From Eubacteriales bacterium (GTDB lineage: Bacteria > Bacillota > Clostridia > Oscillospirales > Oscillospiraceae): a stretch of DNA of 64,000 nucleotides. The stretch lies in assembly GCA_030536255.1 (NCBI GenBank), contig JAUNQI010000014.1:1-64000 (forward strand). Direction: 5' to 3'. Made by a program: the position numbers and the translations under genes. Shown here piece after piece: positions 27,556 to 36,930 of the stretch (position 1 is its first letter; every line of letters begins with the position of its first letter). The notes beneath the pieces were generated by a model, which saw only the letters and a program-made list of their open reading frames with translations, was not told where the DNA came from and ran no database searches.

Positions 27556-28929
27556 TCAGGACAGCAGGGATTTTATATAATTAATCTGCTTTTCAACCGA
27601 AGCCGGGCCTGTGCCGCCTTCACTGATACGGGTCATCACGCAGGTCTTCAGATCGATTGCCTGAAAGAGATCTTCCTCAAACAGCTCAGAATACTGCTGA
27701 TAAACTTCAAGGGGAAGCGTCTCAAGAACGCAACCCTTTTCTATACAGACAGACACGATCTGTCCGGAAACTTTATATGCAGACCGGAAAGGAAGACCTT
27801 TGCGGACAAGATAATCCGCCAGATCCGTGGCATTGATGAAGCCTTTTTGTGCTGCATGAAGCATATTCTCTTTTTTCAGCTTCATGGAAGCAATCATCGG
27901 TGCGCAGATATTCAGGCACATTTTTACGGTATCACAGGCATCAAAAACGCTTTCCTTATCTTCCTGCATATCCTTATTATAGGCTAGGGGAATTCCTTTC
28001 ATCACCGTAAGAATAGACATCAGGTCTCCATAGACCCTGCCGGTTTTTCCTCTTACGAGCTCCGCCATGTCAGAATTCTTTTTCTGCGGCATAATGGAAG
28101 ATCCCGTCGTATAGGCATCATCCAGCTCAATGAAGCTGAATTCACCCGACGACCAAAGAATGATCTCCTCCGACATACGGGAGAGGTGCATCATGATCAT
28201 TGAGAGACAGGAGATCAGCTCTATGCAGAAATCTCTGTCGGAAACGCCGTCAATTGAATTGAGGCAGACGGAATCAAACCCGAGCTTTTCAGCCTCAAAG
28301 TGTCTGTCCGTATTATACGTAGTACCGGCCAGAGCACAGGAGCCGATTGGAGATACATTGATACGGCCTCTGCAGTCAGAGAGTCTGGCAAGGTCTCTGG
28401 AAAGCATCATAGCGTATGACATAAACTCATGGCTGAACAGGATGGGCTGCGCACGCTGAAGATGCGTATAGCCCGGCATCACAGCGTCAATGTTCTTTTC
28501 CGCCACATCCGTTATTGCCGCCATCAGTGCCCGGACTTTCTCCGAAATGGAATCCACTTCGTCGCGGAGATACATTCTCAGATCCAGCGCAACCTGATCG
28601 TTCCTGCTCCTTGCCGTATGAAGCCGTTTTCCCGCATCGCCGATACGCTCCGTAAGTACCTGCTCAACAAACATATGAATGTCCTCGCAGGTTTCATCGA
28701 TCTTCAGCGCACCGGAATTAAGATCATTGAAGATCCCCTCAAGTCCGGAAATAATGGAATCAGCATCTTCCTGAGGAATGATCCCCTGCAGGCCGAGCAT
28801 GGAGGCATGCGCCATGCTGCCGCGGATATCCTGCTGATACATCCGCTGATCAAAGCGAATCGAGGAATTAAAATCGTCCGCCAGATTATCCGTTATCCCG
28901 GAGGTTCTTCCGGCCCAGAGTTTAGCCAT
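27556..28929 (-). CDS. argH: Argininosuccinate lyase
   Basis: A 457-residue enzyme of the fumarase/aspartase superfamily that splits argininosuccinate into arginine and fumarate. The family signature loop is [12 protein letters not shown]. The substrate segments [17 protein letters not shown] and [17 protein letters not shown] are intact, including the catalytic histidine in TGSTHLQ-type context (here YTHLQ). It overlaps argG by 8 bp. The fumarate released could feed the class I fumarase encoded upstream of this operon. Confidence 0.97.
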   Translation of the reverse strand: MAKLWAGRTSGITDNLADDFNSSIRFDQRMYQQDIRGSMAHASMLGLQGIIPQEDADSIISGLEGIFNDLNSGALKIDETCEDIHMFVEQVLTERIGDAGKRLHTARSRNDQVALDLRMYLRDEVDSISEKVRALMAAITDVAEKNIDAVMPGYTHLQRAQPILFSHEFMSYAMMLSRDLARLSDCRGRINVSPIGSCALAGTTYNTDRHFEAEKLGFDSVCLNSIDGVSDRDFCIELISCLSMIMMHLSRMSEEIILWSSGEFSFIELDDAYTTGSSIMPQKKNSDMAELVRGKTGRVYGDLMSILTVMKGIPLAYNKDMQEDKESVFDACDTVKMCLNICAPMIASMKLKKENMLHAAQKGFINATDLADYLVRKGLPFRSAYKVSGQIVSVCIEKGCVLETLPLEVYQQYSELFEEDLFQAIDLKTCVMTRISEGGTGPASVEKQINYIKSLLS

Positions 28930-30145
28930 TATCTATTCCGTCGACAAGAGCCTGGACTTTGATTGGCAGACCGTAGAGGTTGATAAAGCCTGCGGAATCA
29001 GCCTGGTTGTAATCGCTCTCGCCGAATGTGGCGATTTCTTCGGAGTAGAGGGAATTCGGGCTCCATACACCAGCTTTAATGACATTGCCCTTGTAGAGCT
29101 TCAGCCTTACCTTGCCGTTTACGCGCTCCTGCGTCTTGTCAACAAACGCAGAAAGAGCCTCACGGAGAGGAGTAAACCACTGGCCGTTATATACGAGCTC
29201 TGCAAAGGTAATGGAGAGCTTCTGCTTCTCATGCATGGTCAGCTTGTCAAGGCAGACAGACTCAAGATACTCATGAGCCTTATAGAGGACCGTGCCGCCC
29301 GGAGTTTCATAAACGCCGCGGCACTTCATGCCGACGAGCCTGTTTTCAACAATATCAAGAAGACCGATACCGTTCTTGCCGCCGAACTCATTGAGCTTCA
29401 GGATGATCTCCTTTGCGGAAAGCTTCTCATCATTGAGAGCTACAGGAACGCCCTTTTCAAACTCAAGCGTAATATAGGTCGGCTCATCGGGAGCCTGAAC
29501 CGGAGAGACGCCCATCTCAAGGAAGCCTTCCTTCTCATACATTGGCTCATTACCTGTGTCTTCCAGATCAAGGCCTTCATGAGAAAGATGCCAGAGATTC
29601 TTATCCTTGGAATAGTTGGTTTCCCTGTTGATTTTGAGGGGAACATTATGTGCCTCGGCATAGTCGATCTCTTCGTCGCGGGACTTGATGCTCCACTCAC
29701 GCCAAGGAGCTATGATCGGCATATTGGGGGCAAAGTGCTTGATGGCAAGCTCAAAACGAACCTGGTCATTTCCCTTGCCGGTGCAGCCGTGGCAGATCGC
29801 ATCTGCGCCTTCCTTGCGGGCGATCTCAGCAAGACCCTTTGCAATGCAGGGACGGGCATGGCTGGTGCCGAGAAGATACTCCTCATAGTATGCGCCGGCT
29901 TTCATGGTGGGGATAATATACTCATCTACATACTCTTCCGTAAGGTCAAGGACATAAAGCTTGGAAGCACCGGTCTTCAGAGCCTTCTCTTCAAGACCTT
30001 CCAGCTCATCCGCCTGACCAACGTTGCCGGAAACGGCAATGATCTCAGGATCATCGTAATTTTCCTTGAGCCAGGGAATAATAATGGAGGTATCAAGACC
30101 GCCGGAGTATGCAAGAACTATCTTTTTAAATTTTTTGTCAGCCAT
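28922..30145 (-). CDS. argG: Argininosuccinate synthase
   Basis: A 407-residue ATP-dependent ligase that condenses citrulline and aspartate. The PP-loop is [12 protein letters not shown]. Other conserved segments are [20 protein letters not shown] and [12 protein letters not shown] at 30145 (MADKKFKKI) follows an AAAGGAA site; an in-frame ATG ten codons upstream lies inside the permease gene and is not favoured. It overlaps the permease by 8 bp and argH by 8 bp, so permease, argG and argH are translationally coupled. Confidence 0.96.
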   Translation of the reverse strand: MADKKFKKIVLAYSGGLDTSIIIPWLKENYDDPEIIAVSGNVGQADELEGLEEKALKTGASKLYVLDLTEEYVDEYIIPTMKAGAYYEEYLLGTSHARPCIAKGLAEIARKEGADAICHGCTGKGNDQVRFELAIKHFAPNMPIIAPWREWSIKSRDEEIDYAEAHNVPLKINRETNYSKDKNLWHLSHEGLDLEDTGNEPMYEKEGFLEMGVSPVQAPDEPTYITLEFEKGVPVALNDEKLSAKEIILKLNEFGGKNGIGLLDIVENRLVGMKCRGVYETPGGTVLYKAHEYLESVCLDKLTMHEKQKLSITFAELVYNGQWFTPLREALSAFVDKTQERVNGKVRLKLYKGNVIKAGVWSPNSLYSEEIATFGESDYNQADSAGFINLYGLPIKVQALVDGIDNG

Positions 30146-30851
30146 TGTTAAGTTTCCTTTCAAGTATCGAAACAAGTTTTGTAAAGATCATAACCATGAG
30201 AAAATAAATAACTGCAATACCGATAAACGGCATAAATGCCTGGTAGGTTCTGCCCTGAACATTCAGAGCCCACTTCGTAATATCCTTCATACCGATAACG
30301 TTTACGATAGAGGTCTCCTTCAGCAGAGCAATAAATTCATTTCCGAGTGCGGGGAGAATGTTCTTGATGGCCTGGGGAATGATAACAAGACGCATCGTTT
30401 TTACATAGCTGATTCCCAGCGATCTGCCCGCTTCCATCTGTCCTTTGTCGATCGACATGATGCCGCTTCGGATGATCTCCGCAACGTATGCACCGGAGTT
30501 GATACCGAAGGTAAGCGTGGCAACAAGCGTTGTATTCGTGGAGCTGACCAGAATAACAAAGTACATGATCAGCAGCTGAACCATAACCGGAGTTCCGCGG
30601 ATCACAGCCAAATAGATCTGGCAGAGGAAATTTCCGAAAGAGAGCAGTCCGTTTTTATTTCCCTGAGCAGTCATCTGGTCATGCGTGGAACGAATAACAG
30701 CAACAAGAATTCCGAGAGCAATACCAACGAGCAAGGAAAGCGCCGTAATCTTAAGCGTAATGCCAAGACCGGAAAGAAGAGCTCTCCATCTGTTAGCATC
30801 TATAAAAGTCTGCTGAAAATCCTGCGAAAGACCGGTAAACCATTCTGACAT
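30138..30851 (-). CDS. Polar amino acid ABC transporter permease
   Basis: A 237-residue permease of the His/Glu/Gln/Arg/opine family. It begins with [23 protein letters not shown], the usual first helix. The cytoplasmic EAA-type loop is [34 protein letters not shown] (positions read as family core, not catalytic). It couples to the binding protein encoded upstream and the ATPase downstream of argH. Its last codons overlap the argG start. Arginine, ornithine or citrulline is the likely substrate from context. Confidence 0.93.
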   Translation of the reverse strand: MSEWFTGLSQDFQQTFIDANRWRALLSGLGITLKITALSLLVGIALGILVAVIRSTHDQMTAQGNKNGLLSFGNFLCQIYLAVIRGTPVMVQLLIMYFVILVSSTNTTLVATLTFGINSGAYVAEIIRSGIMSIDKGQMEAGRSLGISYVKTMRLVIIPQAIKNILPALGNEFIALLKETSIVNVIGMKDITKWALNVQGRTYQAFMPFIGIAVIYFLMVMIFTKLVSILERKLNNG

Positions 30852-30891
30852 TGTTTATATCACCTTTCGTACTGGGTTATAAGCATATTAG

Positions 30892-30918
30892 CGGGGTGAC
30901 GGAAAATCCGCCACCCCG
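30892..30918 (-). other. Intercistronic hairpin between binding protein and permease genes
   Basis: A 12-bp stem with one wobble (30907-30918 with 30892-30903) and a 3-nt loop, without a T tract. Such a hairpin commonly protects the upstream binding-protein mRNA and causes partial termination, which explains higher binding protein than permease levels in ABC operons. Confidence 0.7.
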
Positions 30919-30949
30919 ACATGGTTGTTTTTAAGGCCGGGCGAGATAA

Positions 30950-31711
30950 TTACTCTGCCTTGATGTACTTATCAAGAACTGCCTGAACGCTGCCGTCTTC
31001 AATCAGCTCAACAAGGATATCGTCGATTGCCTTTGTAAGCTCAGGATTCTCCTTGGAAGTGCAGATTGCGTAATCCTCTTCTGCATATGCCGTCTCAAGG
31101 ATCACAAGGCCTTCATTTGCTTCTACGAATGCCTTTGCAGGGTTGTTATCGATAACGACACACTCGACCTTGCCCTTCTTGAGAGCTTCAACTGCGTTTG
31201 CACCGGTGGAGTAAGCGGTGACGAAGTCAACACCGAAATCATCCTCGCAGTAGATGTGGCCGGTGGTGGATTCCTGAACACCGATCATCTTGCCGGCAAG
31301 ATCATCAACGGACTTGATGTCAGAGCCTTCGGGAACGATAACGGACTGAACACCCTGAGCATAAGTGGAGCTGAAGTCAACGTTCTGGAGACGCTCCTCG
31401 GTAACGGTCATACCGGCCATACCGATATCGAACTTGCCCTGCTGAACGCCGGAGATAATGGAAGCGAACTCAATGTCCTCAATAACGAGCTCAAGGCCGA
31501 GCTTTTCAGCAATGAGGCCTGCGATCTCGGCATCAACGCCGACGATGGTCTCGCCGTCTTCATCAGAGATGAACTCATACGGAGGGAATGCCGCGTTGGT
31601 AGCCATGATGAGCTTGCCCTTCTGGCAGGTCTCAACATCAGCGGAAGCGCAAACTGCGCACAGGGCAAAAATCATTGCCATTGCAAGAAAAACAGAAATT
31701 ATTTTTTTCAT
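30950..31711 (-). CDS. Polar amino acid ABC transporter substrate-binding protein
   Basis: A 253-residue secreted binding protein of family 3 (SBP_bac_3). A signal peptide is followed by KLIMATNAAFPPYEF, then VGVDAEIAGLIAEKLGLEL, FDIGMAGMTVTEERLQNVDFS and VGxQxSTTG in the second lobe, all family hallmarks. The leader ends ALCAVCASA, which looks like a signal peptidase I site; a lipid anchor is uncertain. It is the first gene of the operon with permease, argG, argH and ATPase, behind a promoter with ARG-like sites, so a basic amino acid of the arginine pathway is the likely ligand. Confidence 0.93.
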   Translation of the reverse strand: MKKIISVFLAMAMIFALCAVCASADVETCQKGKLIMATNAAFPPYEFISDEDGETIVGVDAEIAGLIAEKLGLELVIEDIEFASIISGVQQGKFDIGMAGMTVTEERLQNVDFSSTYAQGVQSVIVPEGSDIKSVDDLAGKMIGVQESTTGHIYCEDDFGVDFVTAYSTGANAVEALKKGKVECVVIDNNPAKAFVEANEGLVILETAYAEEDYAICTSKENPELTKAIDDILVELIEDGSVQAVLDKYIKAE

Positions 31712-31749
31712 TTTGGATAATATCCTTTCAAAAATTTATTACGTTGCAT

Positions 31750-31778
31750 ATATTATCATCGTGTCGGCATTTTGTCAA
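31750..31778 (-). promoter_or_regulatory. Sigma-A promoter of the ABC-argG-argH operon
   Basis: On the minus strand: TTGACA (31773-31778), 17-bp spacer, TAATAT (31750-31755), 39 bp upstream of the binding-protein start codon. Confidence 0.85.
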
Positions 31779-31787
31779 CAGATTTTT

Positions 31788-31864
31788 TGAATATTATTTG
31801 AAAATTTTGAGAATATTTTTGAAAAATATTCATAATATTTTAAAATATTCACATCATTTTGAAT
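31788..31864. promoter_or_regulatory. Array of ARG-box-like half-sites upstream of arginine operon
   Basis: The 77 bp above the -35 box hold several TGAAT or ATTCA half-sites (31788-31792, 31828-31832, 31847-31851, 31860-31864). They also hold an exact 21-bp palindrome (31811-31831) and a 16-bp palindrome (31834-31849). ArgR boxes are built from such half-sites. The run is very AT-rich, so an UP element is an alternative. It overlaps the end of the fumarase beta gene. Confidence 0.5.
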
Positions 31865-32444
31865 ATCTTGCATTTTTCAGACTATTCAGATAGTCTTCCG
31901 GTCCGGAAAGATACAGGTCATTTCCCGTGGAGTCGATAACGACCGTAAGAGGCATGTCCTCCACCTCCAGTCGGCGAACAGCTTCACAGCCGAGGTCCGG
32001 CCAAGCGATCACCTCGCATTTTTTGATTCCCGCAGACATCAGCGCCCCTGCTCCTCCGACCGCACCGAGATAAACGGCTCCGTTTCTCACAACAGCCTCG
32101 GTTACTTCTCTGCTGCGTCTGCCCTTCCCGATCATAATTTTATTTCCGAGATCCAGCAGCATCGGGCTGAAAGCGTCCATTCTTCCCGCCGTGGTAGGAC
32201 CAGCGGAGCCGATTGCCAGTTCTCCGTGCTCTGGAGTCGGACCGACATAATAGATAGCGGAACCGGAAAGCTCAAACGGAAGAGCCTGTTCTGACGCGAT
32301 ACACTCCGCCATACGCATATGGGCCTGGTCACGCGCCGTATAAACCGTACCGCTCAGGAGAACTCTGTCCCCGGCGCGCAGAGAAGAAACGGTCTTCATT
32401 CCTTCTTTATCAAGGGGAACGGTAATCCGGACGAAGCCGCTCAT
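31854..32444 (-). CDS. fumB: Class I fumarate hydratase, beta (C-terminal) subunit
   Basis: A 196-residue subunit of the two-part iron-sulfur fumarase/L-tartrate dehydratase family. It carries the swivel domain with GDRVLLSGTVYTARDQAHMRM, IYYVGPTPE, SAGPTTAGRMDAFSP and MIGKGRRS, all family motifs. ATG at 32444 makes a 4-bp overlap with the alpha subunit, typical for this pair; an upstream start would add a non-homologous extension. Members use fumarate/malate or tartrate, which sequence alone does not fully separate. The symbol is used here for the beta subunit. Confidence 0.88.
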   Translation of the reverse strand: MSGFVRITVPLDKEGMKTVSSLRAGDRVLLSGTVYTARDQAHMRMAECIASEQALPFELSGSAIYYVGPTPEHGELAIGSAGPTTAGRMDAFSPMLLDLGNKIMIGKGRRSREVTEAVVRNGAVYLGAVGGAGALMSAGIKKCEVIAWPDLGCEAVRRLEVEDMPLTVVIDSTGNDLYLSGPEDYLNSLKNARYSK

Positions 32445-33280
32445 AATACGCCCACCGCCCTTCTCAAAGCATGACAGCTGATATTTACGGCAACCGGAAG
32501 CCCGGCTACATGCGTCGGCATTTTTTCTATGGATACTCCGAGACAAGTGGTTCTGCCGCCGAAGCCCTGAGGACCGATTCCGAGAGAATTGACGCTCTCC
32601 AGCAGCTCCGATTCGAGCTGTGCATAAAAGGGATCCGGGTTCGGAACATCCAGCGGTCTGAGCAGTGCCTTTTTGGCCAGATACGCCACTTTATCAAACG
32701 TCCCGCCGATACCGATACCCAGAATAATTGGCGGGCAGGGATTTGGCCCGGCTTTCTTCACCGTATCGAGGACAAAATCCTTCACGCCCTCAACTCCGTC
32801 GGATGGCCTGAGCATCTTCAGGGCGCTCATGTTCTCGCTTCCGAAGCCTTTCGGGGCAACCGTGATCCGAAGTTTATCCCCCGGGACAAATTCAGCAGTG
32901 ATAAATGCCGGGGTATTATCTCCGGTGTTTCCCCGAAGAAGAGGGTCCGCAGCGATGCTCTTGCGAAGGAAACCATCCTCGTAACCGCGGCGCACGCCTT
33001 TATGGACTGCTTCTTCAAAATTACCCAAAACCGTCACTTCTCCGCCGATCTCCGCAAAAACACAGGCCGCCCCGGTATCCTGACAGATCGGGATGCTCTT
33101 TTCCCCGGATATCCGGAGATTATCCAGCAGAAGATCCAGCGTGTCTTTTGCGGGCTGCCACGGTTCGGCATCTCTGGCGCGGATCAGCGCTCCCTCAACA
33201 TCCGCCGGCAGGTGCATGTTCGCCGAAATGCAGAGATTCCGGACAAGCTCTGTTATCTTTTCCGCTTCAATAATTCTCAT
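32441..33280 (-). CDS. fumA: Class I fumarate hydratase, alpha (N-terminal, Fe-S) subunit
   Basis: A 279-residue subunit that holds the [4Fe-4S] cluster. Three cysteines in the family positions are seen in PICQDTGAA, GPNPCPPIILG and GRTTCLGVS. It interconverts fumarate and malate, with tartrate dehydratase as an alternative. ATG at 33280 follows GGGAG at a good distance; a TTG five codons earlier is not needed. It is 21 bp downstream of the DUF554 gene and 4 bp overlapped with the beta subunit. Together with argH downstream it gives a route for fumarate made during arginine synthesis. Confidence 0.9.
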   Translation of the reverse strand: MRIIEAEKITELVRNLCISANMHLPADVEGALIRARDAEPWQPAKDTLDLLLDNLRISGEKSIPICQDTGAACVFAEIGGEVTVLGNFEEAVHKGVRRGYEDGFLRKSIAADPLLRGNTGDNTPAFITAEFVPGDKLRITVAPKGFGSENMSALKMLRPSDGVEGVKDFVLDTVKKAGPNPCPPIILGIGIGGTFDKVAYLAKKALLRPLDVPNPDPFYAQLESELLESVNSLGIGPQGFGGRTTCLGVSIEKMPTHVAGLPVAVNISCHALRRAVGVL

Positions 33281-33301
33281 AAGCTTCTCTCCCAACTGAG
33301 A

Positions 33302-34003
33302 TCACGCCAAAAACGGTATTTTCTCGACCAGCCACAATACCGCCGGAACGAAAACGAGTGCCGGAAGATAGTCGGCAACTTTCAGCTTCGTAATACCAAG
33401 CAGATTCAAGCCCAGGCCGATGATCATGAGTGAACCGGCACAAATGATCTCGTTGATGGCCGCAGTGCTCAGGACAGGAGCCAGAACCCCTGCGAGGAGT
33501 GCAAGCCCGCCCTGGAATACGAAAACGAAAACAGCTGAAAACAAAACACCGATCCCGAGACTCACGCTGAGCATAATCGAGGAGATAAAGTCCAGCACTG
33601 ACTTTGTAAAGAGCATTTCATTGTCTCCGGAAAGACCGGCAGTAAGAGAGCCGACAATCGTCATGGAACCAACGCAGAAAAGCAGACTGGCCGTAACAAA
33701 ACCGCGGGCTATTCCACTATTTCCGCCGTCATGGCTCATTTTATTCTCAAGGGAATCTCCGATACGGTTCAGGAATCCGTCAATATCCAGAGCGGTTCCT
33801 GCCGCGGCCCCCAGCACGATGGATAGGATCACAACGATCGTATTTTCCCCTTTCAGGGATCCACTGATCCCGATATAAAGCGTGCACAGGGCAATTCCCT
33901 TCATTATGGCCCCGGAAATTTTCTCAGGGATCCCTTTCTTGCACAGCAGACCGATCGTGCTGCCGATAATCACCGCCACCGTATTTACAATTACTCCTAG
34001 CAT
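33302..34003 (-). CDS. DUF554-family membrane protein
   Basis: A 233-residue, strongly hydrophobic protein with about six to seven membrane segments. It matches the DUF554 (YdfK/YqgA) family: GVIVNTVAVIIGSTIGLL at the start, KGIALCTLYIGISGSL, then a cytosolic loop with NRIGDSLENKM and FCVGSMTIVGSLTAGLSGD. Function is unknown; the glycine-rich helices suggest a transporter. It precedes fumA by 21 bp on the same strand and may share its transcript. Confidence 0.88.
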   Translation of the reverse strand: MLGVIVNTVAVIIGSTIGLLCKKGIPEKISGAIMKGIALCTLYIGISGSLKGENTIVVILSIVLGAAAGTALDIDGFLNRIGDSLENKMSHDGGNSGIARGFVTASLLFCVGSMTIVGSLTAGLSGDNEMLFTKSVLDFISSIMLSVSLGIGVLFSAVFVFVFQGGLALLAGVLAPVLSTAAINEIICAGSLMIIGLGLNLLGITKLKVADYLPALVFVPAVLWLVEKIPFLA

Positions 34004-34197
34004 AAACCGATTCCTCCGGCAGTTATTTCTGAGCGTATTTTATACGCCACCGGTCTCACTGTCAACAGCAAGCCATCTGTAAAAAAAGCATATGGCGAAC
34101 GCTCCGCAGATATGATATTATACAGGGCAGCAAAAACAGAAATGAAGTGTCTGATTTCTGTCAGACATCCGTATGAGTACAGCGGAGAAGAGAAATC

Positions 34198-34683
34198 ATG
34201 AAAAAGCAGCCATTTAATGAAAAGACAAACGTAATGAGACTCCTTGACGCAGCAGGGATCAGCTATAATGCCTTCTGCTACGCGGACACGGATGCAGTAT
34301 CCGGAACAGAAGTTGCAGCCGTACTCGGAGAGGATCCGGACCGGGTATTCAAAACACTCGTTACCGTCGGCCGTTCAAAGGAATATTACGTATTTATTAT
34401 TCCCGTAAATGAGGAGCTTAATCTGAAAAAAGCCGCAGCTGTCTCCGGAGAGAAAAGCATTGAAATGATTCGTTCAAAAGAGCTGCTCCCGCTCACCGGG
34501 TATATTCACGGCGGCTGCTCTCCGATTGGAATGAAAAAGCAGTTCCCGACATTTCTCCATGAAACCGCCATGCTGTATGACAGGATATTCTTCTCCGCGG
34601 GAAAAATCGGATATCAGGTCGAGGTATCCCCGGAGGATCTGATGAAAATGATTCCCTGCGAATACGCGGATCTCTGCGGCTGA
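34198..34683 (+). CDS. ybaK: YbaK/EbsC-type Cys-tRNA(Pro) deacylase
   Basis: A 161-residue editing factor of the YbaK/ProX family that hydrolyses Cys-tRNA(Pro) formed in error by prolyl-tRNA synthetase. The catalytic lysine region RVFKTLVTVG, the FIIPVNEELNLKKAAAVSG stretch and LTGYIHGGCSPIGMKKQFPTFLHETA, including the GG(C)SP motif, are in family order. Length is standard. A purine-rich site lies upstream. It is alone on the plus strand, followed 112 bp later by a Nudix gene. Confidence 0.95.
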   Translation: MKKQPFNEKTNVMRLLDAAGISYNAFCYADTDAVSGTEVAAVLGEDPDRVFKTLVTVGRSKEYYVFIIPVNEELNLKKAAAVSGEKSIEMIRSKELLPLTGYIHGGCSPIGMKKQFPTFLHETAMLYDRIFFSAGKIGYQVEVSPEDLMKMIPCEYADLCG

Positions 34684-34795
34684 GTATTCCGGACCAACCC
34701 TGAAAGCGACAGATACAGAATCTGTACAGATTATTATTAAAGTGATAACAGTAAAATCTCAGAATTCATTCATGTAAAACAGGAAGAGTCTGCAT

Positions 34796-35284
34796 ATGAG
34801 AAACACCACTTTATGCTATATTGAATCCGCCGGAAAGTATCTGATGCTCCACAGAGTCAAAAAAGAAAATGACGAAAACAAGGACAAGTGGATCGGCGTC
34901 GGAGGAAAGTTTGAATCCGGAGAAACGCCCGAAGAGTGCGCTGTGCGTGAAATCCGCGAAGAAACAGGGATCCTGTTCAGCCGGGATAAGCTCCGTTTCC
35001 GTGGGATTGTGACATTTGTCTCGGATGAATGGGGAACAGAATATATGTTCCTATTCACTGCGAAGCTCTCCGAAGCACAGAACGGAATCTCCGAAGCGGA
35101 TATCCCCGAAGAAAATGACGAGGGAAAGCTGGAATGGGTCCCCCTGGAAGCGGCCCCAGAGCTCCCCGTCTGGGAAGGAGACAAAATATTCCTGCGTATG
35201 CTATCTGAAAATGCTCCCTTTTTTTCTTTAAAGCTTCAATATTCCGGCGAAAAGCTGGTTGACTTTAGCGTATTAGCGTGGTAA
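34796..35284 (+). CDS. Nudix hydrolase (MutT-like)
   Basis: A 162-residue Nudix protein. The Nudix box is complete: GGKFESGETPEECAVREIREETGI, with the glutamates that bind magnesium. The N-terminal TTLCYIESAGKYLMLHRVKK and the WIGVGGKFE entry match 8-oxo-dGTP diphosphatase-like members, so a role in cleaning the nucleotide pool is plausible, but substrates of Nudix proteins cannot be assigned from the box alone. The promoter for the his operon lies inside its last codons. Confidence 0.9.
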   Translation: MRNTTLCYIESAGKYLMLHRVKKENDENKDKWIGVGGKFESGETPEECAVREIREETGILFSRDKLRFRGIVTFVSDEWGTEYMFLFTAKLSEAQNGISEADIPEENDEGKLEWVPLEAAPELPVWEGDKIFLRMLSENAPFFSLKLQYSGEKLVDFSVLAW

Positions 35285-35293
35285 CATGCTAAT
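35259..35293 (+). promoter_or_regulatory. his operon promoter with dyad over the -10 box
   Basis: TTGACT (35259-35264), 17-bp spacer and TAACAT (35282-35287), inside the end of the Nudix gene. A dyad ATTAGCGTG, GTAA, CATGCTAAT (35272-35293, one mismatch) is centred on the -10 box, and TTAGCGT is repeated in tandem just before it. This suggests a repressor site. There is no room for a T-box leader between this promoter and hisZ. Confidence 0.6.
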
Positions 35294-35334
35294 ATATTAA
35301 ATTATCCTGCAAAGTCAATGGAGGACCCGCAAAA

Positions 35335-36930
35335 ATGGATTTCAGCGAAATGATGATCCGCAATGACGAAAGAGCCATATTCACACTCCGTGCCCTGTAT
35401 CATCAGCACGGATATTCCCAGTTCAAAATGAGAAAATTTGAGGAATATGATCTTTACGTAAAAAACAAAGATTTTCTTATTTCCGACAGCGTAATTACTT
35501 TCACAGATACGAACGGGAAGCTCATGGCTCTCAAGCCGGACGTTACCCTTTCCATTATAAAAAGCACAAAAGACAAACCCGGAATCCAGAAGCTGTATTA
35601 CGACGAGAACGTATACCGGGTCTCCAACCGTACGCATGCTTTTACGGAGATCATGCAGATGGGTCTGGAATGCATCGGTGAAGTGGATACCTCATGCATT
35701 ACGGAGGTTCTTACCCTTGCTGCAGAAAGCCTGAAGACAATTTCCGATAATTACATTTTGAGTATTTCCAGCATGGATATCATTACCGAGCTGCTGGACT
35801 CCGCTGGAGCCAGCTCCGAAGCAAGAGGGAAAATACTTCAGTGCATCGGAGAGAAGAACGCTCATGAACTGAAAAAGATCTGTGCTTCCTGTAATATTGA
35901 CAGCGCAGCGGCTGAGACATTATGCGGTCTTCTGGGAATAAAGGGACGCCCCTCTGAAGTATTGCCGGTCGTCCAAAAAATTCTCGGCAGCTCGGTATGT
36001 CCGGAAAGTATTGATGCGCTGGAGAGTGTTTCCATAGCTCTGGAACAAAACGGCTTCGGTGACGCGGTGAATATCGATTTCTCCGTAATCAATGACATGA
36101 ACTATTATAACGGAATCGTTTTCAAGGGGTTCATCGACGGGGTACCTTCCGGGGTCCTTTCCGGAGGGCAGTACGACAAGCTGATGAAAAAAATGGGGCG
36201 CAGTCTCTCAGGAATCGGTTTTGCCGTATATCTGGATATGGTGGAACGCGTTGAATCTTCTGATGAAAAGTCCGTGGAAAAGCAGATACTGAACATTGCT
36301 CTCCCTAAAGGCCGGCTCGGGGAAAAAGTGTACGGTATGTTTGCCGACGCCGGATATGAATGTCCGTCGATCCTGGAAAACAGCCGCAAGCTGATCTTTG
36401 AAAACCCGGAAAAGGGCGTTCGATACTTCTGGGTAAAGCCGTCGGACGTTGCAATCTATGTTGAGCGCGGTGCAGCCGACATCGGCGTTGCAGGAAAAGA
36501 TATTCTTCTGGAATATGAGCCGGACGTGTATGAACTGCAGGATCTCAGAACCGGAAACTGCAAAATGGCAGTTGCCGCACCTGCAGATTTCAAAGATGAC
36601 TCCCAGCGGATCCTGCGCGTAGCAACGAAATTTGAAAATATCGCAAGAAACTACTATTCATCTCTCGGCAGAGACATCGACATCATCCATCTGAACGGCT
36701 CTATCGAGATTGCGCCGATTGTTGGACTTTCGGACGTGATCGTGGATATCGTGGAAACAGGAACCACGCTGAAAGAAAACAATCTCTGTGTATATGAGAC
36801 CGTTGTTCCGATCAGTGCCCGGCTGATTGCCAACAAATCCAGCTTCAAATTCAAGCGTGAAATCATTGACGACATTGTAAACAGTATTTCCGCTCAGATT
36901 GAGAAAAAATCAGAGGAGAAAAAACAATGA
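35335..36930 (+). CDS. hisZG: Fused HisZ-HisG: ATP phosphoribosyltransferase regulatory and catalytic subunits
   Basis: A 531-residue fusion. Residues 1 to about 312 are HisZ, a histidyl-tRNA synthetase-like regulatory protein (FSEMMIRNDERAIFTLRALYHQHGY, LMALKPDVTLSIIK, NYYNGIVFKGFIDGVPSGVLSGGQYDKLM). From about residue 316 the short-form HisG follows (LNIALPKGRLGEKVYGMF, ADIGVAGKDILLE, IVDIVETGTTLKENNL). HisG joins ATP and PRPP in the first step of histidine synthesis; short HisG needs HisZ for activity and feedback control, and here both are on one chain. It overlaps hisC by 4 bp. Confidence 0.94.
   Translation: MDFSEMMIRNDERAIFTLRALYHQHGYSQFKMRKFEEYDLYVKNKDFLISDSVITFTDTNGKLMALKPDVTLSIIKSTKDKPGIQKLYYDENVYRVSNRTHAFTEIMQMGLECIGEVDTSCITEVLTLAAESLKTISDNYILSISSMDIITELLDSAGASSEARGKILQCIGEKNAHELKKICASCNIDSAAAETLCGLLGIKGRPSEVLPVVQKILGSSVCPESIDALESVSIALEQNGFGDAVNIDFSVINDMNYYNGIVFKGFIDGVPSGVLSGGQYDKLMKKMGRSLSGIGFAVYLDMVERVESSDEKSVEKQILNIALPKGRLGEKVYGMFADAGYECPSILENSRKLIFENPEKGVRYFWVKPSDVAIYVERGAADIGVAGKDILLEYEPDVYELQDLRTGNCKMAVAAPADFKDDSQRILRVATKFENIARNYYSSLGRDIDIIHLNGSIEIAPIVGLSDVIVDIVETGTTLKENNLCVYETVVPISARLIANKSSFKFKREIIDDIVNSISAQIEKKSEEKKQ

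Noticed and set aside
35285..35334. T-box leader for the his operon
   Set aside because: Only about 50 bp separate the Nudix stop and hisZ, and no T-box or terminator/antiterminator is present.
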